A stretch of 64,000 nucleotides of DNA from Mesorhizobium australicum WSM2073 (GTDB lineage Bacteria; Pseudomonadota; Alphaproteobacteria; Rhizobiales; Rhizobiaceae): the NCBI RefSeq assembly GCF_000230995.2, contig NC_019973.1, positions 868,001-932,000 of the forward strand. The letters are read 5' to 3'. The notes under the pieces are model-generated. The model searched no databases and had not been told where the DNA came from. It was given only the letters and a program-made list of their open reading frames with translations. The translations under genes and the position numbers were made by a program. Position 1 is the stretch's first letter. The number at the start of each line of letters is the position of its first letter. Shown here one piece after another: positions 9,660-18,266 of the stretch.

Positions 9660-9836
9660 TGGTTTCGCTCCCTGGATTTCAGGCAATTGGCAGTAGCCGA
9701 CAGAATAGGGCTTTCAACCGCGCAAGATAGGCTGCGGCTGGAAAATATCCGAGTGGGGCGCGTGCTGAAAACGCCTGGCCCTCGGAAAAGCATTTCCCGA
9801 AACAGCCGGGGCAGGGAATGGTTTGGCCGAAACGAC

Positions 9837-10454
9837 CTACTGACGAGCGGCGATCGCCGCCGCCGCGCCAACCATGAAGGCGCCGGCGGTGCGGTTCAGC
9901 ACCTTCAGCGCGCGCGGCGACTTCAGGAACCAGCGCGCCTTGGCCGCCAGCGCCAGGTAAGGAACCAGCACGACGAACAGGACGACGACCGTCAGCGCGA
10001 CGAGAATGCCGTAATCGGCAAGCGCGATCGTCTTCAGGTCGACGATGGTCGGCGTGATGGCGAGGTAGAAGATCATCGTCTTGGGGTTGCCGAGCGTCAC
10101 GGTGAGGCCGGCGACGAAGCTCGACAGCAAGCCGCCCTTTCCCTTCCTGGCTTCGATGGTTTCGGGTGTGATGCCGGCGGTCCAGAAGCGCCAGCCGAGA
10201 AAAGCCAGGTAGGCGACGCCGGCCCATTTGATGGCCAGGAAAACCATGCCGAACTCCTGCGCGACGAAGGCGAGGCCCAGCACCACGGCGGTCAGGTAGG
10301 TGAGATCGCCCAGCATGAGTCCGAAGGACATGGCCAGCGACGAGCGAAAGCCCGAGCCCAGCGCACGCGCGACCAACGCGGTGATGCCGGGGCCAGGAAT
10401 GGCGGCGGCGATACCAAGAGCGGCGCTATAGGCGAGGAATCCGGTGAGGGTCAT
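9837..10454 (-). CDS. LysE/RhtB family amino-acid exporter
   Basis: 205 residues with about six membrane segments, the usual LysE size. The conserved AAAIPGPGITALVARAL near residue 18 and GVAYLAFLGWRFW and LTVTLGNPKTMIFYLA motifs are the family signature. Members export basic or other amino acids or homoserine lactone-like molecules; the substrate here is unknown. The start at 10454 gives MTLTGFLAYSAALG, the normal N-terminus; the longer frame runs into the neighbouring dehydrogenase gene. Confidence 0.9.
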   Translation of the reverse strand: MTLTGFLAYSAALGIAAAIPGPGITALVARALGSGFRSSLAMSFGLMLGDLTYLTAVVLGLAFVAQEFGMVFLAIKWAGVAYLAFLGWRFWTAGITPETIEARKGKGGLLSSFVAGLTVTLGNPKTMIFYLAITPTIVDLKTIALADYGILVALTVVVLFVVLVPYLALAAKARWFLKSPRALKVLNRTAGAFMVGAAAAIAARQ

Positions 10455-10573
10455 TGGCGTTGGCGTCCAAGGGCGGTCGCGCCCGTTGTCGCACGAGGCG
10501 GGCCTCCAGGAGAACGCCCTGAGCGCGGGATTCGCTTGCGCCAGACGGCAATGGCCCGGTTCGCAAGCAAGGA

Positions 10574-11938
10574 TCAGGAGCGGTCGCCACCATAAGTCAC
10601 GCGCCAGATCGTGCCGTTGCCGTCCTCGGAGACGATCAAGGATCCGTCGCCGGCCGCCGCAACGCCGACCGGGCGGCCCCACACCTCGCCATTGGAAACG
10701 ACGAAGCCGGTCATGAAATCCTCGTATTCGCCGGTTGGCTTGCCGTCCTTGAACAGAAGCCGGACCACCTTGTAGCCGGTCCTGTTGCCGCGGTTCCACG
10801 AACCGTGCAGGGCAACGAAGGCGTCGCCTCGATACGCCTGGGGAAAGCCGGTGTCGGCGGGCAAATCCTTGCCATCGTAGAAGGCGATGTTGAGCGGCGC
10901 CGAATGCGCCTGCATCAGCACGTCGGGACTGTCAGCCTTGCCGGCGAGATCGGACCGCTCGCCCTTGTGGCGCGGGTCCTCATTGTCGCCGATATAATAC
11001 CAGGGCCAGCCATAGAAGGCGCCTTCCCTGACCGATGTCGCGTATTCGGCGGGCACATTGTCGCCGAGCCCGTCGCGCTCGTTGACGACACACCATAGCG
11101 CGCCGGTCGCCGGCTGGACGGTCATGCCCGAACAGTTGCGCAAGCCGGTGGCGACTGTGCGGCCGTTCTTGCCGTCGGGATCGAAGGCCCGGACCTCGGC
11201 CCGGCCCGCCTCGGAACCCCAACTGGCGCCGAGCGGCTTAGCCTTGACCCAGGCGTCGAGCCCGCCCCTGGGCCTCTTGCCCATGTCCTCGGCGACATTC
11301 GAGCCGGAGCCGACGGAGAGGTAAAGTGTCTTGCCGTCGGGCGAGAAGGCGATGTCGCGGGTCCAGTGGTGGGTCGAAGGAATGTCGGCGACGATGGTTT
11401 GCGGCTCGCCCGAGGCCTTCAGGTCGCCATTGCCGTAGGCAAAACGCACGATGCTGTCGCTGTTGGCGACGTAGACCCATTGCGGGTCCTTGCCAGGGGG
11501 ATAGAAGGCAATGCCATAGGGCCGGTTGAGACCGCCGGCAAAGATGCTTTTCTCCGCGGCTTTCGCGCTGCCCTTCGCCAGGCGATAGACCCGAACCTGG
11601 TTGGCCTTGCTGTCGGCAACGAACAGGTCGCCATTGGGTGCGATGCGCACGACGCGCGGATTGTCGATCCCCGAGGCGATCAACTCGGCCGAAAACCCCG
11701 GCGGCAAATGCGGCTTTGCGTCCGCCGGCATGTCGATCACGCCGGCGCTGTTGGACGCGGATTTGGTGACATAGGGTTTCGGCAGGTCTTCCGGCTTGAT
11801 CAGCCGGCGCACGCCGGGCCTGTCCGCCCGCCAATCGCCGAAGGCGGCCGGGCCTTTGAGCACAGGCTGGTCGGCTTGCTGGGCCAGCGCCGCGGTCGTG
11901 ACAAACAGTGCGGACATCGCCAGTCCGGCTAATCGCAT
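10574..11938 (-). CDS. Secreted sorbosone dehydrogenase-like (PQQ-type beta-propeller) protein
   Basis: 454 residues with a signal peptide (MRLAGLAMSALFVTTAALAQ) and a six-bladed propeller of the glucose/sorbosone dehydrogenase type: blades contain NPRVVRIAPNGDLFVADS, NRPYGIAFYPPG and WTRDIAFSPDGKTLYLSVGSGSN. Relatives are annotated as L-sorbosone or PQQ-dependent sugar dehydrogenases acting in the periplasm, with electrons going to the respiratory chain. The actual substrate is unproven. GGAGG sits just before the ATG at 11938. It lies upstream of the LysE gene with a 119-base gap; whether they share a transcript is unclear. Confidence 0.85.
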   Translation of the reverse strand: MRLAGLAMSALFVTTAALAQQADQPVLKGPAAFGDWRADRPGVRRLIKPEDLPKPYVTKSASNSAGVIDMPADAKPHLPPGFSAELIASGIDNPRVVRIAPNGDLFVADSKANQVRVYRLAKGSAKAAEKSIFAGGLNRPYGIAFYPPGKDPQWVYVANSDSIVRFAYGNGDLKASGEPQTIVADIPSTHHWTRDIAFSPDGKTLYLSVGSGSNVAEDMGKRPRGGLDAWVKAKPLGASWGSEAGRAEVRAFDPDGKNGRTVATGLRNCSGMTVQPATGALWCVVNERDGLGDNVPAEYATSVREGAFYGWPWYYIGDNEDPRHKGERSDLAGKADSPDVLMQAHSAPLNIAFYDGKDLPADTGFPQAYRGDAFVALHGSWNRGNRTGYKVVRLLFKDGKPTGEYEDFMTGFVVSNGEVWGRPVGVAAAGDGSLIVSEDGNGTIWRVTYGGDRS

Positions 11939-12022
11939 CACTTCCTCCAATCCGTCATGAAGGAAAGCAACGATCGGTTTGCCCGTGGGTTCCGTTGCGC
12001 ACGATGCGCAAAACTTCTCGGG

Positions 12023-12220
12023 TCAGGTCCCGGCAGCGTAAAAATCGTCGTCCAGGCGTTTTTCCAATTCAACGAGATCGGCCGGCAATGGCAGGCCCAT
12101 GGCGCGCATCTCGCGCAGTTTTTCGCGCAGCTGTTCCTGAATTTCGTGCTGGTCCTCCGGCTGGTTGACCATCTCCTCGAGCAGCAGACTGATCTGGGCC
12201 TTGAACGATTCCAGCGCCAT
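12023..12220 (-). CDS. Conserved small helical protein, 65 residues
   Basis: A strong ribosome site (AAAGGAGAA) precedes ATG 12220. The 65-residue protein begins MALESFKAQISLLLEEM and is rich in Leu, Glu and Gln, with a likely helical hairpin or coiled coil (QHEIQEQLREKLREMR). I do not recognise a named family. It follows hrcA on the same strand after 101 bases, in the place where many bacteria have grpE, but it shows no GrpE features. It is probably a real gene because of the ribosome site and clean protein-like composition. Confidence 0.6.
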   Translation of the reverse strand: MALESFKAQISLLLEEMVNQPEDQHEIQEQLREKLREMRAMGLPLPADLVELEKRLDDDFYAAGT

Positions 12221-12321
12221 TCTTTTCTCCTTTGCAGCCTGTCTGGATTACGGTCCCGCCAGGAAAGTCGTTCGCGGTCGAATTCCGGCATGGAAACCAA
12301 AGCAATAATTCCTCGAACTCC

Positions 12322-13404
12322 TTACCTCAGCATGCGGGAAATCAGCTGTGCCGTATAATCCACCATCGGCACGATGCGGGCATAGTTCAGCCTTGTCGGG
12401 CCGATGACGCCGAGCGCGCCGACGACGCGGGCGTCCTTGTCGCGATAGGGCGCCACCACCAGCGACGAGCCCGACAGCGAGAACAGCTTGTTTTCCGAGC
12501 CGATGAAGATGCGCACGCCCGATCCCTGCTCGGCGAGGTCGAGCAATTGGATCAGCCCGTCCTGCGTCTCCATGTCCTCGAACAGGTGGCGCAAGAGTTC
12601 GATGTCGGCCTGGGCGGTGACGTTTTCCAGCAGATTGGCGCGGCCGCGCACGATGAGCCGCGCCGGCAGGCCGCTTTCGGCGCCCGCCCACACCGCAAGC
12701 CCCTTCTCGACGAGGTCCTGCGACAGCGTGTCGAGGGCGGCTCTCGTCTCTTCCTTGATGCGGGCGATCTCGGTGCGCGCCTCGGCCAGCGTGCGGCCAC
12801 GGATATGCGCGTTGAGGAAATTCGAGGCCTCGTGCAGTTGCGAGACGGTGATGCCGGCGGGCAGCTCGACGACACGGTTTTCGACATCGCCATTCTGCGA
12901 TACCAGCACGGCAAGCGCCTTGGTCGGCTCCAGCTGGATGAATTCGATATGCTTGAGCGCCACCTCGTTCTTGGCGGCCAGCACCAGGCCGGCGCCCCGC
13001 GACATGCCCGACAGCATCTGGCTGGCTTCGGTCAACATATGCTCCAGCGTCGCGCCCGAGCCGGAGGCCCGCACCTGCGCCTCGATGGTGCGGCGCTCCT
13101 CGTCGGAGAGGTCGCCAAGTTCCATGAAGGCATCGACGAAGAAACGCAGGCCAGCCTGGGTCGGCAGGCGCCCGGCCGAGATGTGCGGCGCGTAGATCAG
13201 CCCGAGATGCTCGAGGTCGCTCATCACGTTGCGGATGGTGGCCGGCGACAGCGAGGACGGCAGGATGCGCGACAGGCTGCGCGAGCCCACGGGTTCGCCG
13301 TCCCGCAGATAGGAATCGACGATGCGCCGGAAGATGTCGCGCGAGCGCATGTCGAGTGACTGAAGAGCCAGCGACTGCGAGGCGGGATCGACTGCCTTGG
13401 TCAT
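12322..13404 (-). CDS. hrcA: Heat-inducible transcription repressor HrcA
   Basis: 360 residues, the usual size. The N-terminal winged helix includes RDIFRRIVDSYLRDGEPVGSRSLS (split at about residue 30) and LSPATIRNVMSDLEHLGLI; AGRLPTQAGLRFFVDAFME follows. HrcA represses groESL (and in some species dnaK operons) by binding CIRCE inverted repeats. No CIRCE was found in its own upstream region, so autoregulation is not indicated. It is divergent from rph with about 155 bases between starts, the common alphaproteobacterial arrangement. grpE, often next, is missing downstream. Confidence 0.93.
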   Translation of the reverse strand: MTKAVDPASQSLALQSLDMRSRDIFRRIVDSYLRDGEPVGSRSLSRILPSSLSPATIRNVMSDLEHLGLIYAPHISAGRLPTQAGLRFFVDAFMELGDLSDEERRTIEAQVRASGSGATLEHMLTEASQMLSGMSRGAGLVLAAKNEVALKHIEFIQLEPTKALAVLVSQNGDVENRVVELPAGITVSQLHEASNFLNAHIRGRTLAEARTEIARIKEETRAALDTLSQDLVEKGLAVWAGAESGLPARLIVRGRANLLENVTAQADIELLRHLFEDMETQDGLIQLLDLAEQGSGVRIFIGSENKLFSLSGSSLVVAPYRDKDARVVGALGVIGPTRLNYARIVPMVDYTAQLISRMLR

Positions 13405-13559
13405 TCGGCTAAAAACCTCCGGTTCCAGGATATAGACTTCGGTGGGCCGCGCGCAACCCGGTGTCTGTGTCGGGTCGCTCGGCCATTTTCCTTTGCGCCG
13501 TGGGCTTGGTGGGGCTACAAGCCGGCCACGATTCAAAAAATGACAAGAAAGCAGGCCGA

Positions 13560-14276
13560 ATGCGCCCCTCCAAACGCCAATTCGACGAAATGCGCGCCAT
13601 CTCCTTCGAGCGCGGCGTCTCCAAGCATGCCGAAGGCTCGTGCCTGGTGAAGTTCGGCGACACGCATGTCCTGTGCACCGCCAGCCTCGAGGAAAAGGTG
13701 CCTGGCTGGATGCGCAATTCCGGCAAGGGCTGGGTGACGGCCGAATATGGCATGCTGCCGCGCTCGACAGGCGAGCGCATGCGCCGCGAGGCCTCCGCCG
13801 GCAAGCAGGGCGGCCGCACGCTGGAAATCCAGCGGCTGATCGGCCGTTCGCTACGCGCCGTGGTCGACCTGCAGGCGCTGGGCGAACAGCAGATCACCGT
13901 CGACTGCGACGTCATCCAGGCCGATGGCGGCACCCGCACCGCGTCGATCACCGGCGGCTGGGTGGCGCTGTATGACTGCCTGCGCTGGATGGAAGCGCGG
14001 CAGATGGCCAGCGTTTCGAAAGTGCTGAAGGATCATGTCGCGGCGATTTCCTGCGGCATCCATGACGGCCAGCCGGTCATCGATCTCGACTATATCGAGG
14101 ATTCCTCGGCCGGCACCGACGCCAATTTCGTCATGACCGGCAAGGGCGGCATCGTCGAGATCCAGGGCACCGCCGAGGGCGAGCCTTTCTCCGAAGAGCA
14201 GTTCGCGGCCTTGATGGGCCTGGCCAAGAAGGGCATTTCCCGGTTGGTCAGCCTGCAGCAGATGGCGGTGGCTTAA
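13560..14276 (+). CDS. rph: Ribonuclease PH
   Basis: 238 residues starting [19 protein letters not shown], the normal N-terminus. It has [19 protein letters not shown] and the phosphate/active-site stretch [18 protein letters not shown]. RNase PH trims tRNA 3' ends by phosphorolysis and forms a hexamer. The frame is open upstream, but the start at 13560 matches the family length. Divergent from hrcA. Confidence 0.95.
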   Translation: MRPSKRQFDEMRAISFERGVSKHAEGSCLVKFGDTHVLCTASLEEKVPGWMRNSGKGWVTAEYGMLPRSTGERMRREASAGKQGGRTLEIQRLIGRSLRAVVDLQALGEQQITVDCDVIQADGGTRTASITGGWVALYDCLRWMEARQMASVSKVLKDHVAAISCGIHDGQPVIDLDYIEDSSAGTDANFVMTGKGGIVEIQGTAEGEPFSEEQFAALMGLAKKGISRLVSLQQMAVA

Positions 14277-14292
14277 TTTTTCATGCGGAGCC

Positions 14293-14458
14293 TGGGCACC
14301 CCCCTCTGCCCTGCCGGGCATCTCCCCCGCAAGGGGGGAGATCGGCTGTTGTCGAGAGCTTCGCCAATAATCAGCATAGAATACCATGAGCCGGCGCTCA
14401 CGCTGCCAATTTCCCCCCTTGCGGGGGAGATGGCCGGCAGGCCAGAGGGGGGTGCCTC
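14293..14458. repeat. Intergenic inverted-repeat element (family P, variant)
   Basis: Two arms face each other. The left arm has CCTGCCGGGCATCTCCCCC then GCAAGGGGGGAGAT. The right arm has TTTCCCCCCTTGCGGGGGAGA then TGGCCGGCAGGCCAGAGG. Each arm contains its own short hairpin and the two are roughly reverse complements over about 40 bases, with a 70-base unique centre. The right arm ends directly at the GTG start of the next gene. Related to the repeats at 37012, 42193, 55441 and 61151. Confidence 0.75.
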
Positions 14459-14869
14459 GTGACACCCTCTGCCATTCTTGAATCCGCCCTCTATGTCACC
14501 GACCTCGCTGAAGCAGAGGTCTTCTACACCGATATCCTCGGCCTTACCCTGCTTGGCAAGGTAGAAGGCCGCCACCTTTTCTTCCGCTGTGGCCCGGGCG
14601 TGCTGCTGATCTTCAACGCCGAGGCGACCAAGATTCCGCCCGCGCCCGATGCGCGACTGAAAGTGCCGCCGCACGGCACGGTCGGCGAAGGCCATCTGTG
14701 CTTTGCCGCAAACGCCGCTGAAATCGACGGCTGGAAAGCCCATCTCTTGGCGAAGAAAATCGCCATCGAAAGCGAATTCGAATGGCCGCAAGGTGGCCGT
14801 TCGATCTATATACGCGACCCTTCGGGCAATTCGATCGAGTTCGCCGAGCCGAGAATCTGGGGCCTTTGA
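14459..14869 (+). CDS. VOC-family (glyoxalase/bleomycin resistance) protein
   Basis: 136 residues: two betaalphabetabetabeta units, beginning [20 protein letters not shown] and ending [20 protein letters not shown], typical of the vicinal oxygen chelate fold. Candidate metal ligands include His in [10 protein letters not shown] and the terminal Glu in SIEFAEP. The reaction is not predictable. The start is GTG at 14459, in the last bases of the upstream repeat, whose GAGGGGGG stretch is the only candidate ribosome site. The stop overlaps the rdgB start by one base (TGATG), so the genes are translationally coupled. Confidence 0.82.
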   Translation: MTPSAILESALYVTDLAEAEVFYTDILGLTLLGKVEGRHLFFRCGPGVLLIFNAEATKIPPAPDARLKVPPHGTVGEGHLCFAANAAEIDGWKAHLLAKKIAIESEFEWPQGGRSIYIRDPSGNSIEFAEPRIWGL

Positions 14870-15546
14870 TGCACTCGCCAAACCTCCATACGCTTGATGG
14901 CAAGAAGATCGTCGTCGCCAGCCACAATGAAGGCAAGCTGCGCGAATTCGCCGAGCTGATGGGACCGTTCGGCTTCGAGGCGAAATCAGCCAAGGCGTAT
15001 GGCCTGCCCGAACCGGACGAAACCGGCACCACCTTCGAGGAAAACGCCTACATCAAGGCCTTTGCCGCCGCAAAGGCGACCGGCCTGCCGGCACTGTCGG
15101 ACGATTCCGGCCTCTGCGTCGACGCGCTCGACGGCGCGCCCGGCGTCTATACCGCGAACTGGGCCGAGACTCCGGACGGTTCGCGCGATTTCGCCATGGC
15201 CATGCAGCGCACCGAAGTGGCGATGCAGGAAGTCGGCGCGGCCACGCCCGAACGGCGCACGGGCCGCTTTGTCGCCGTCATCTGCCTCGCCTTTCCCGAC
15301 GGCGAGGCCGAATATTATCGCGGCGAGGCCGAGGGCACGCTGGTCTGGCCGCCGCGCGGCGAGCTCGGCTTCGGCTACGATCCGGTGTTTTTGCCCAATG
15401 GCTTCGACAAGACCTTCGGCGAGATGAGCGCGGAGGAAAAGCACGGCTGGAAACCCGGCCAGGCGACGGCGCTGTCGCACCGCGCCCGCGCCTTCCAGAA
15501 ATTCGCCCAAGCCCGGCTTGGTTCGGTGAGGCCTGGCTCGGCATGA
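14869..15546 (+). CDS. rdgB: Non-canonical purine NTP pyrophosphatase (RdgB/HAM1)
   Basis: 225 residues. It starts with the family motif [20 protein letters not shown] and has [21 protein letters not shown], the acidic nucleotide/metal site, and [12 protein letters not shown] near residue 165. The enzyme hydrolyses ITP, dITP and XTP to keep them out of nucleic acids. Its ATG overlaps the VOC stop by one base, and its stop overlaps the hemW start by four (ATGA), so the three form a coupled operon. Confidence 0.94.
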   Translation: MHSPNLHTLDGKKIVVASHNEGKLREFAELMGPFGFEAKSAKAYGLPEPDETGTTFEENAYIKAFAAAKATGLPALSDDSGLCVDALDGAPGVYTANWAETPDGSRDFAMAMQRTEVAMQEVGAATPERRTGRFVAVICLAFPDGEAEYYRGEAEGTLVWPPRGELGFGYDPVFLPNGFDKTFGEMSAEEKHGWKPGQATALSHRARAFQKFAQARLGSVRPGSA

Positions 15547-16721
15547 TCGGACCCGGCACCACCATGGCGCTCGACCGCGGTCCCGGCTTCGGCGTCTATG
15601 TCCATTGGCCGTTCTGCGCGGCCAAGTGCCCCTATTGCGACTTCAACAGCCATGTCCGCCACCAGCCGGTCGACCAGGAGCGCTTCGCCGCCGCCTTCGA
15701 GGCCGAGTTGGCAACGATGCGCCAGCGCACCGGGCCACGCGAAGTGACCAGCATCTTCCTCGGCGGCGGCACGCCGTCGCTGATGAAGCCGGAAACCGTG
15801 GCCAGGGTTCTGGACGCCGTGGCTGGGAATTGGACGGTGCCTGATGGCATCGAGGTGACGCTCGAGGCCAATCCGTCCTCGGTCGAGGCGGAGCGGTTTC
15901 GCGGTTACCGGGCGGCGGGCGTCAACCGCGTCTCGCTTGGCGTGCAGGCGCTGAACGACAAGGATTTGCGCTTTCTCGGCCGGCTGCACAATGTAAGGGA
16001 AGCCTTGCACGCCATCGGGCTCGCGCGCGAAATCTTTCCGCGGCTCTCCTTCGACCTGATCTATGCGCGGCCCGGGCAGACGCCGGAGGATTGGCAGGCG
16101 GAACTCGAACAGGCGATCGGCCATGCCGCCGACCACCTGTCGCTCTACCAGCTGACCATCGAGGAAGGCACGCCCTTCCATGCGCTGCACGCGGCGAAGA
16201 AATTCGTCGTTCCCGACAACGACCACGCCGCCGATCTCTATGCGCTGACGCAGGAAATCACGTCGGCGCACGGCCTGCCGGCCTACGAGATCTCCAACCA
16301 CGCCAGGCCGGGGGCCGAGAGCCGGCACAATCTGACCTATTGGCGCTACGGCGAATATGTCGGCGTCGGCCCCGGCGCGCATGGCCGCTTCGTCGAGAAC
16401 GGCCACCGTGTGGTGACCATCGCCGAACGGATGCCGGAAACCTGGGCCAATCTGGTCGAGGCCAAGGGCCATGGCATCACCGGCGGCGAACTGCTGACGC
16501 GCTCCGAAGAGGCGGACGAATTTCTTTTGATGGGGCTCAGGCTCGCCGAAGGCATCGACCTCTCGCGCTACGAGGCCTTTTCCGGGCGCGGGCTGTCGAG
16601 CGCTCGGCTGTCGGTGCTGCAGGGCGAGGGCCTGGTGGCGCCGATCGGCAACGCCCGCCTGCGCGCCACGCCGGCCGGCATGATCGTGCTCGACGCCGTG
16701 GTCGCGGACTTGGCGCGCTAA
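15543..16721 (+). CDS. hemW: Radical SAM heme chaperone HemW
   Basis: 392 residues, with the radical SAM cluster C25-x3-C29-x2-C32 in [16 protein letters not shown], where the aromatic before the third Cys and the CDF after it are typical of the HemN/HemW family. [11 protein letters not shown] and [15 protein letters not shown] segments follow. It lacks the longer N-terminus of true HemN (coproporphyrinogen dehydrogenase), so HemW, a heme-binding chaperone, is the better name. rdgB-hemW adjacency is common in alphaproteobacteria. Start by ATGA overlap with rdgB; an internal ATG at codon 8 is an alternative. Confidence 0.92.
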   Translation: MIGPGTTMALDRGPGFGVYVHWPFCAAKCPYCDFNSHVRHQPVDQERFAAAFEAELATMRQRTGPREVTSIFLGGGTPSLMKPETVARVLDAVAGNWTVPDGIEVTLEANPSSVEAERFRGYRAAGVNRVSLGVQALNDKDLRFLGRLHNVREALHAIGLAREIFPRLSFDLIYARPGQTPEDWQAELEQAIGHAADHLSLYQLTIEEGTPFHALHAAKKFVVPDNDHAADLYALTQEITSAHGLPAYEISNHARPGAESRHNLTYWRYGEYVGVGPGAHGRFVENGHRVVTIAERMPETWANLVEAKGHGITGGELLTRSEEADEFLLMGLRLAEGIDLSRYEAFSGRGLSSARLSVLQGEGLVAPIGNARLRATPAGMIVLDAVVADLAR

Positions 16722-16724
16722 ACC

Positions 16725-17048
16725 TTGAAAAACGTCCTCTTCGTCTGCAGCCAGAACCGCTTGCGCAGCCCGACCGCCGAACAGGTGTTTTCCACGCGGC
16801 GCGACATCGAAGTCGCCTCGGCTGGCACCAATCATGACGCCGACACGCCGCTGACGCACGAACTCGTCGGCTGGGCGGACATCATCTTTGTCATGGAGAA
16901 AACCCACCGGACGAAACTGCGGAAGCAATTCAAGGCCAGCCTGAAGGCGGCCAAGGTGATCTGCCTCGATATCCCCGACGATTATGAATTCATGGACCCG
17001 GAGCTGATCGCGCTTCTGAAGGCGCGCGTGTCCCGGTATCTGGACTGA
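16725..17048 (+). CDS. Short low-molecular-weight protein tyrosine phosphatase-like protein
   Basis: 107 residues starting MKNVLFVCSQNRLRSPTAEQ with a TTG codon. The P-loop is C8-x5-R14-S, the catalytic signature of LMW-PTPs, and DDYEFMDPEL near the C-terminus could supply the general-acid Asp. At 107 residues it is about a third shorter than classical enzymes (about 150). It starts three bases after the hemW stop, so it may be cotranscribed. Substrate unknown. Confidence 0.8.
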   Translation: MKNVLFVCSQNRLRSPTAEQVFSTRRDIEVASAGTNHDADTPLTHELVGWADIIFVMEKTHRTKLRKQFKASLKAAKVICLDIPDDYEFMDPELIALLKARVSRYLD

Positions 17049-17144
17049 GCGCTTGCGTTCGCCCCTTCGCCTTCGGCCGAACACCGTTGACCCCGAAGCC
17101 CATCTGTCCGAATTGTAGCCCCGATCCTCCCGGCTCCGGACGTC

Positions 17145-18116
17145 ATGGCCACGCGCGAACCATCCAAACCCACGGACGCCCCGCTCACCTTCGCGGTGCT
17201 GGTGTTCCCCGGCTTTCCGATGATGGCGTTCAGTTCCGTCATCGAGCCACTGCGCGCCGCCAACATACTGGCGAAGCGGGAATGCTACCGCTGGATCATC
17301 GTCGGGGCGACGGAAGGGACGGTCGAGGCTTCCAACGGCGTCGTCATCCAGCCAGGCTTTTACGCCGAGGCAGCGCCCAAGGTCGACCGCATCGTGGTCT
17401 GCTCGGGCGGCGACGCCGACCATCTCGTCGCCGAGGACGCAGCGAGCTGGATCCGCCGCAGCCTGCGCAATGGCGCCCATATCGGGGCCGTGGCGGACGC
17501 GGCGTTCTTCCTGGCACGCGCGGGCCTGCTCGACGGCCATGCCTGCACCTTGCACTGGACCAGCCAGGCCGCCTTCACCGAGGCGTTCCCCAACATCGAG
17601 CTGCGCCGCGATCTCTACGTCATCGACCGCAAGCGTTTTACCTCGGCCGGCGGCGTCGGCAGCCTCGACATGATGCTGGAGATCATCACCCGCGACTACG
17701 GCGCCGAGCTTGCCGCGGGCGTCGCCGAGTGGTTCGTGCACAGCCAATTGCGCTCGAGCGTCGACCGCAAGCTGATGCCGCTCAGGCTGCGCACCGGCGT
17801 GCAGAACGAGCTGGTGCTGTCGGCCATCGCCATCATGGAAGACGCGGTGGAGGAGCGGCTCGGCATGGCCGAGCTGACGGCGAAGCTCGGCGTTTCCTCC
17901 GACAAGCTCGAACGCTCGTTCCGCTCCGAACTCGCCATCTCGCCCAACGGCTATTATCGACGGCTCAGGCTGAAACGCGCCGCCGACCTGCTGGCGCATT
18001 CGACGCTTGCCGTGCGCGACGTGGCGCTGGCCTGCGGCTTTGCCTCGATGTCGAGCTTTGCCCGCGCTTTTCGCGAGGAGCATGGCCATGCGCCGAAGAT
18101 GGCGAGAAGGCATTAG
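17145..18116 (+). CDS. GlxA-type transcriptional regulator (DJ-1/PfpI + AraC domains)
   Basis: 323 residues. Residues about 15-190 are a DJ-1/PfpI (class I glutamine amidotransferase-like) domain (FAVLVFPGFPMMAFSSVIEP, SAGGVGSLDMMLEII). Residues about 220-320 hold two AraC helix-turn-helix motifs (GMAELTAKLGVSSDKLERSF and VRDVALACGFASMSSFARAF). The nucleophile-elbow Cys of true amidotransferases is not evident (AVADAAFFLA in its place), so it is a sensor, not an enzyme. Homologues GbdR, CdhR and GlxA activate catabolism of glycine betaine, carnitine or choline-like compounds; the target here may be the M24 gene 150 bases downstream. Confidence 0.88.
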   Translation: MATREPSKPTDAPLTFAVLVFPGFPMMAFSSVIEPLRAANILAKRECYRWIIVGATEGTVEASNGVVIQPGFYAEAAPKVDRIVVCSGGDADHLVAEDAASWIRRSLRNGAHIGAVADAAFFLARAGLLDGHACTLHWTSQAAFTEAFPNIELRRDLYVIDRKRFTSAGGVGSLDMMLEIITRDYGAELAAGVAEWFVHSQLRSSVDRKLMPLRLRTGVQNELVLSAIAIMEDAVEERLGMAELTAKLGVSSDKLERSFRSELAISPNGYYRRLRLKRAADLLAHSTLAVRDVALACGFASMSSFARAFREEHGHAPKMARRH

Positions 18117-18266
18117 CGCGAGCGTTGACGCGGGAGGCGTTGGCGGGACAGCGCCCCCCCTCTGTCCTGCAGCGGTATCCCGCACAACCCACGCGGTTTT
18201 CCGCACAATCGCCCCGATCCCCCTGCGCCATGCTCTGGCCCTACACCCAGCCAAAGGCCAGACACC

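Noticed and set aside
9660..9836. A riboswitch or attenuator in the cysK leader
   Set aside because: Only weak imperfect pairing around GCATTTCCC/GGGAATGG; no known riboswitch core recognised.
13405..13559. CIRCE operator in the hrcA-rph gap
   Set aside because: No TTAGCACTC/GAGTGCTAA pair or near match was found.
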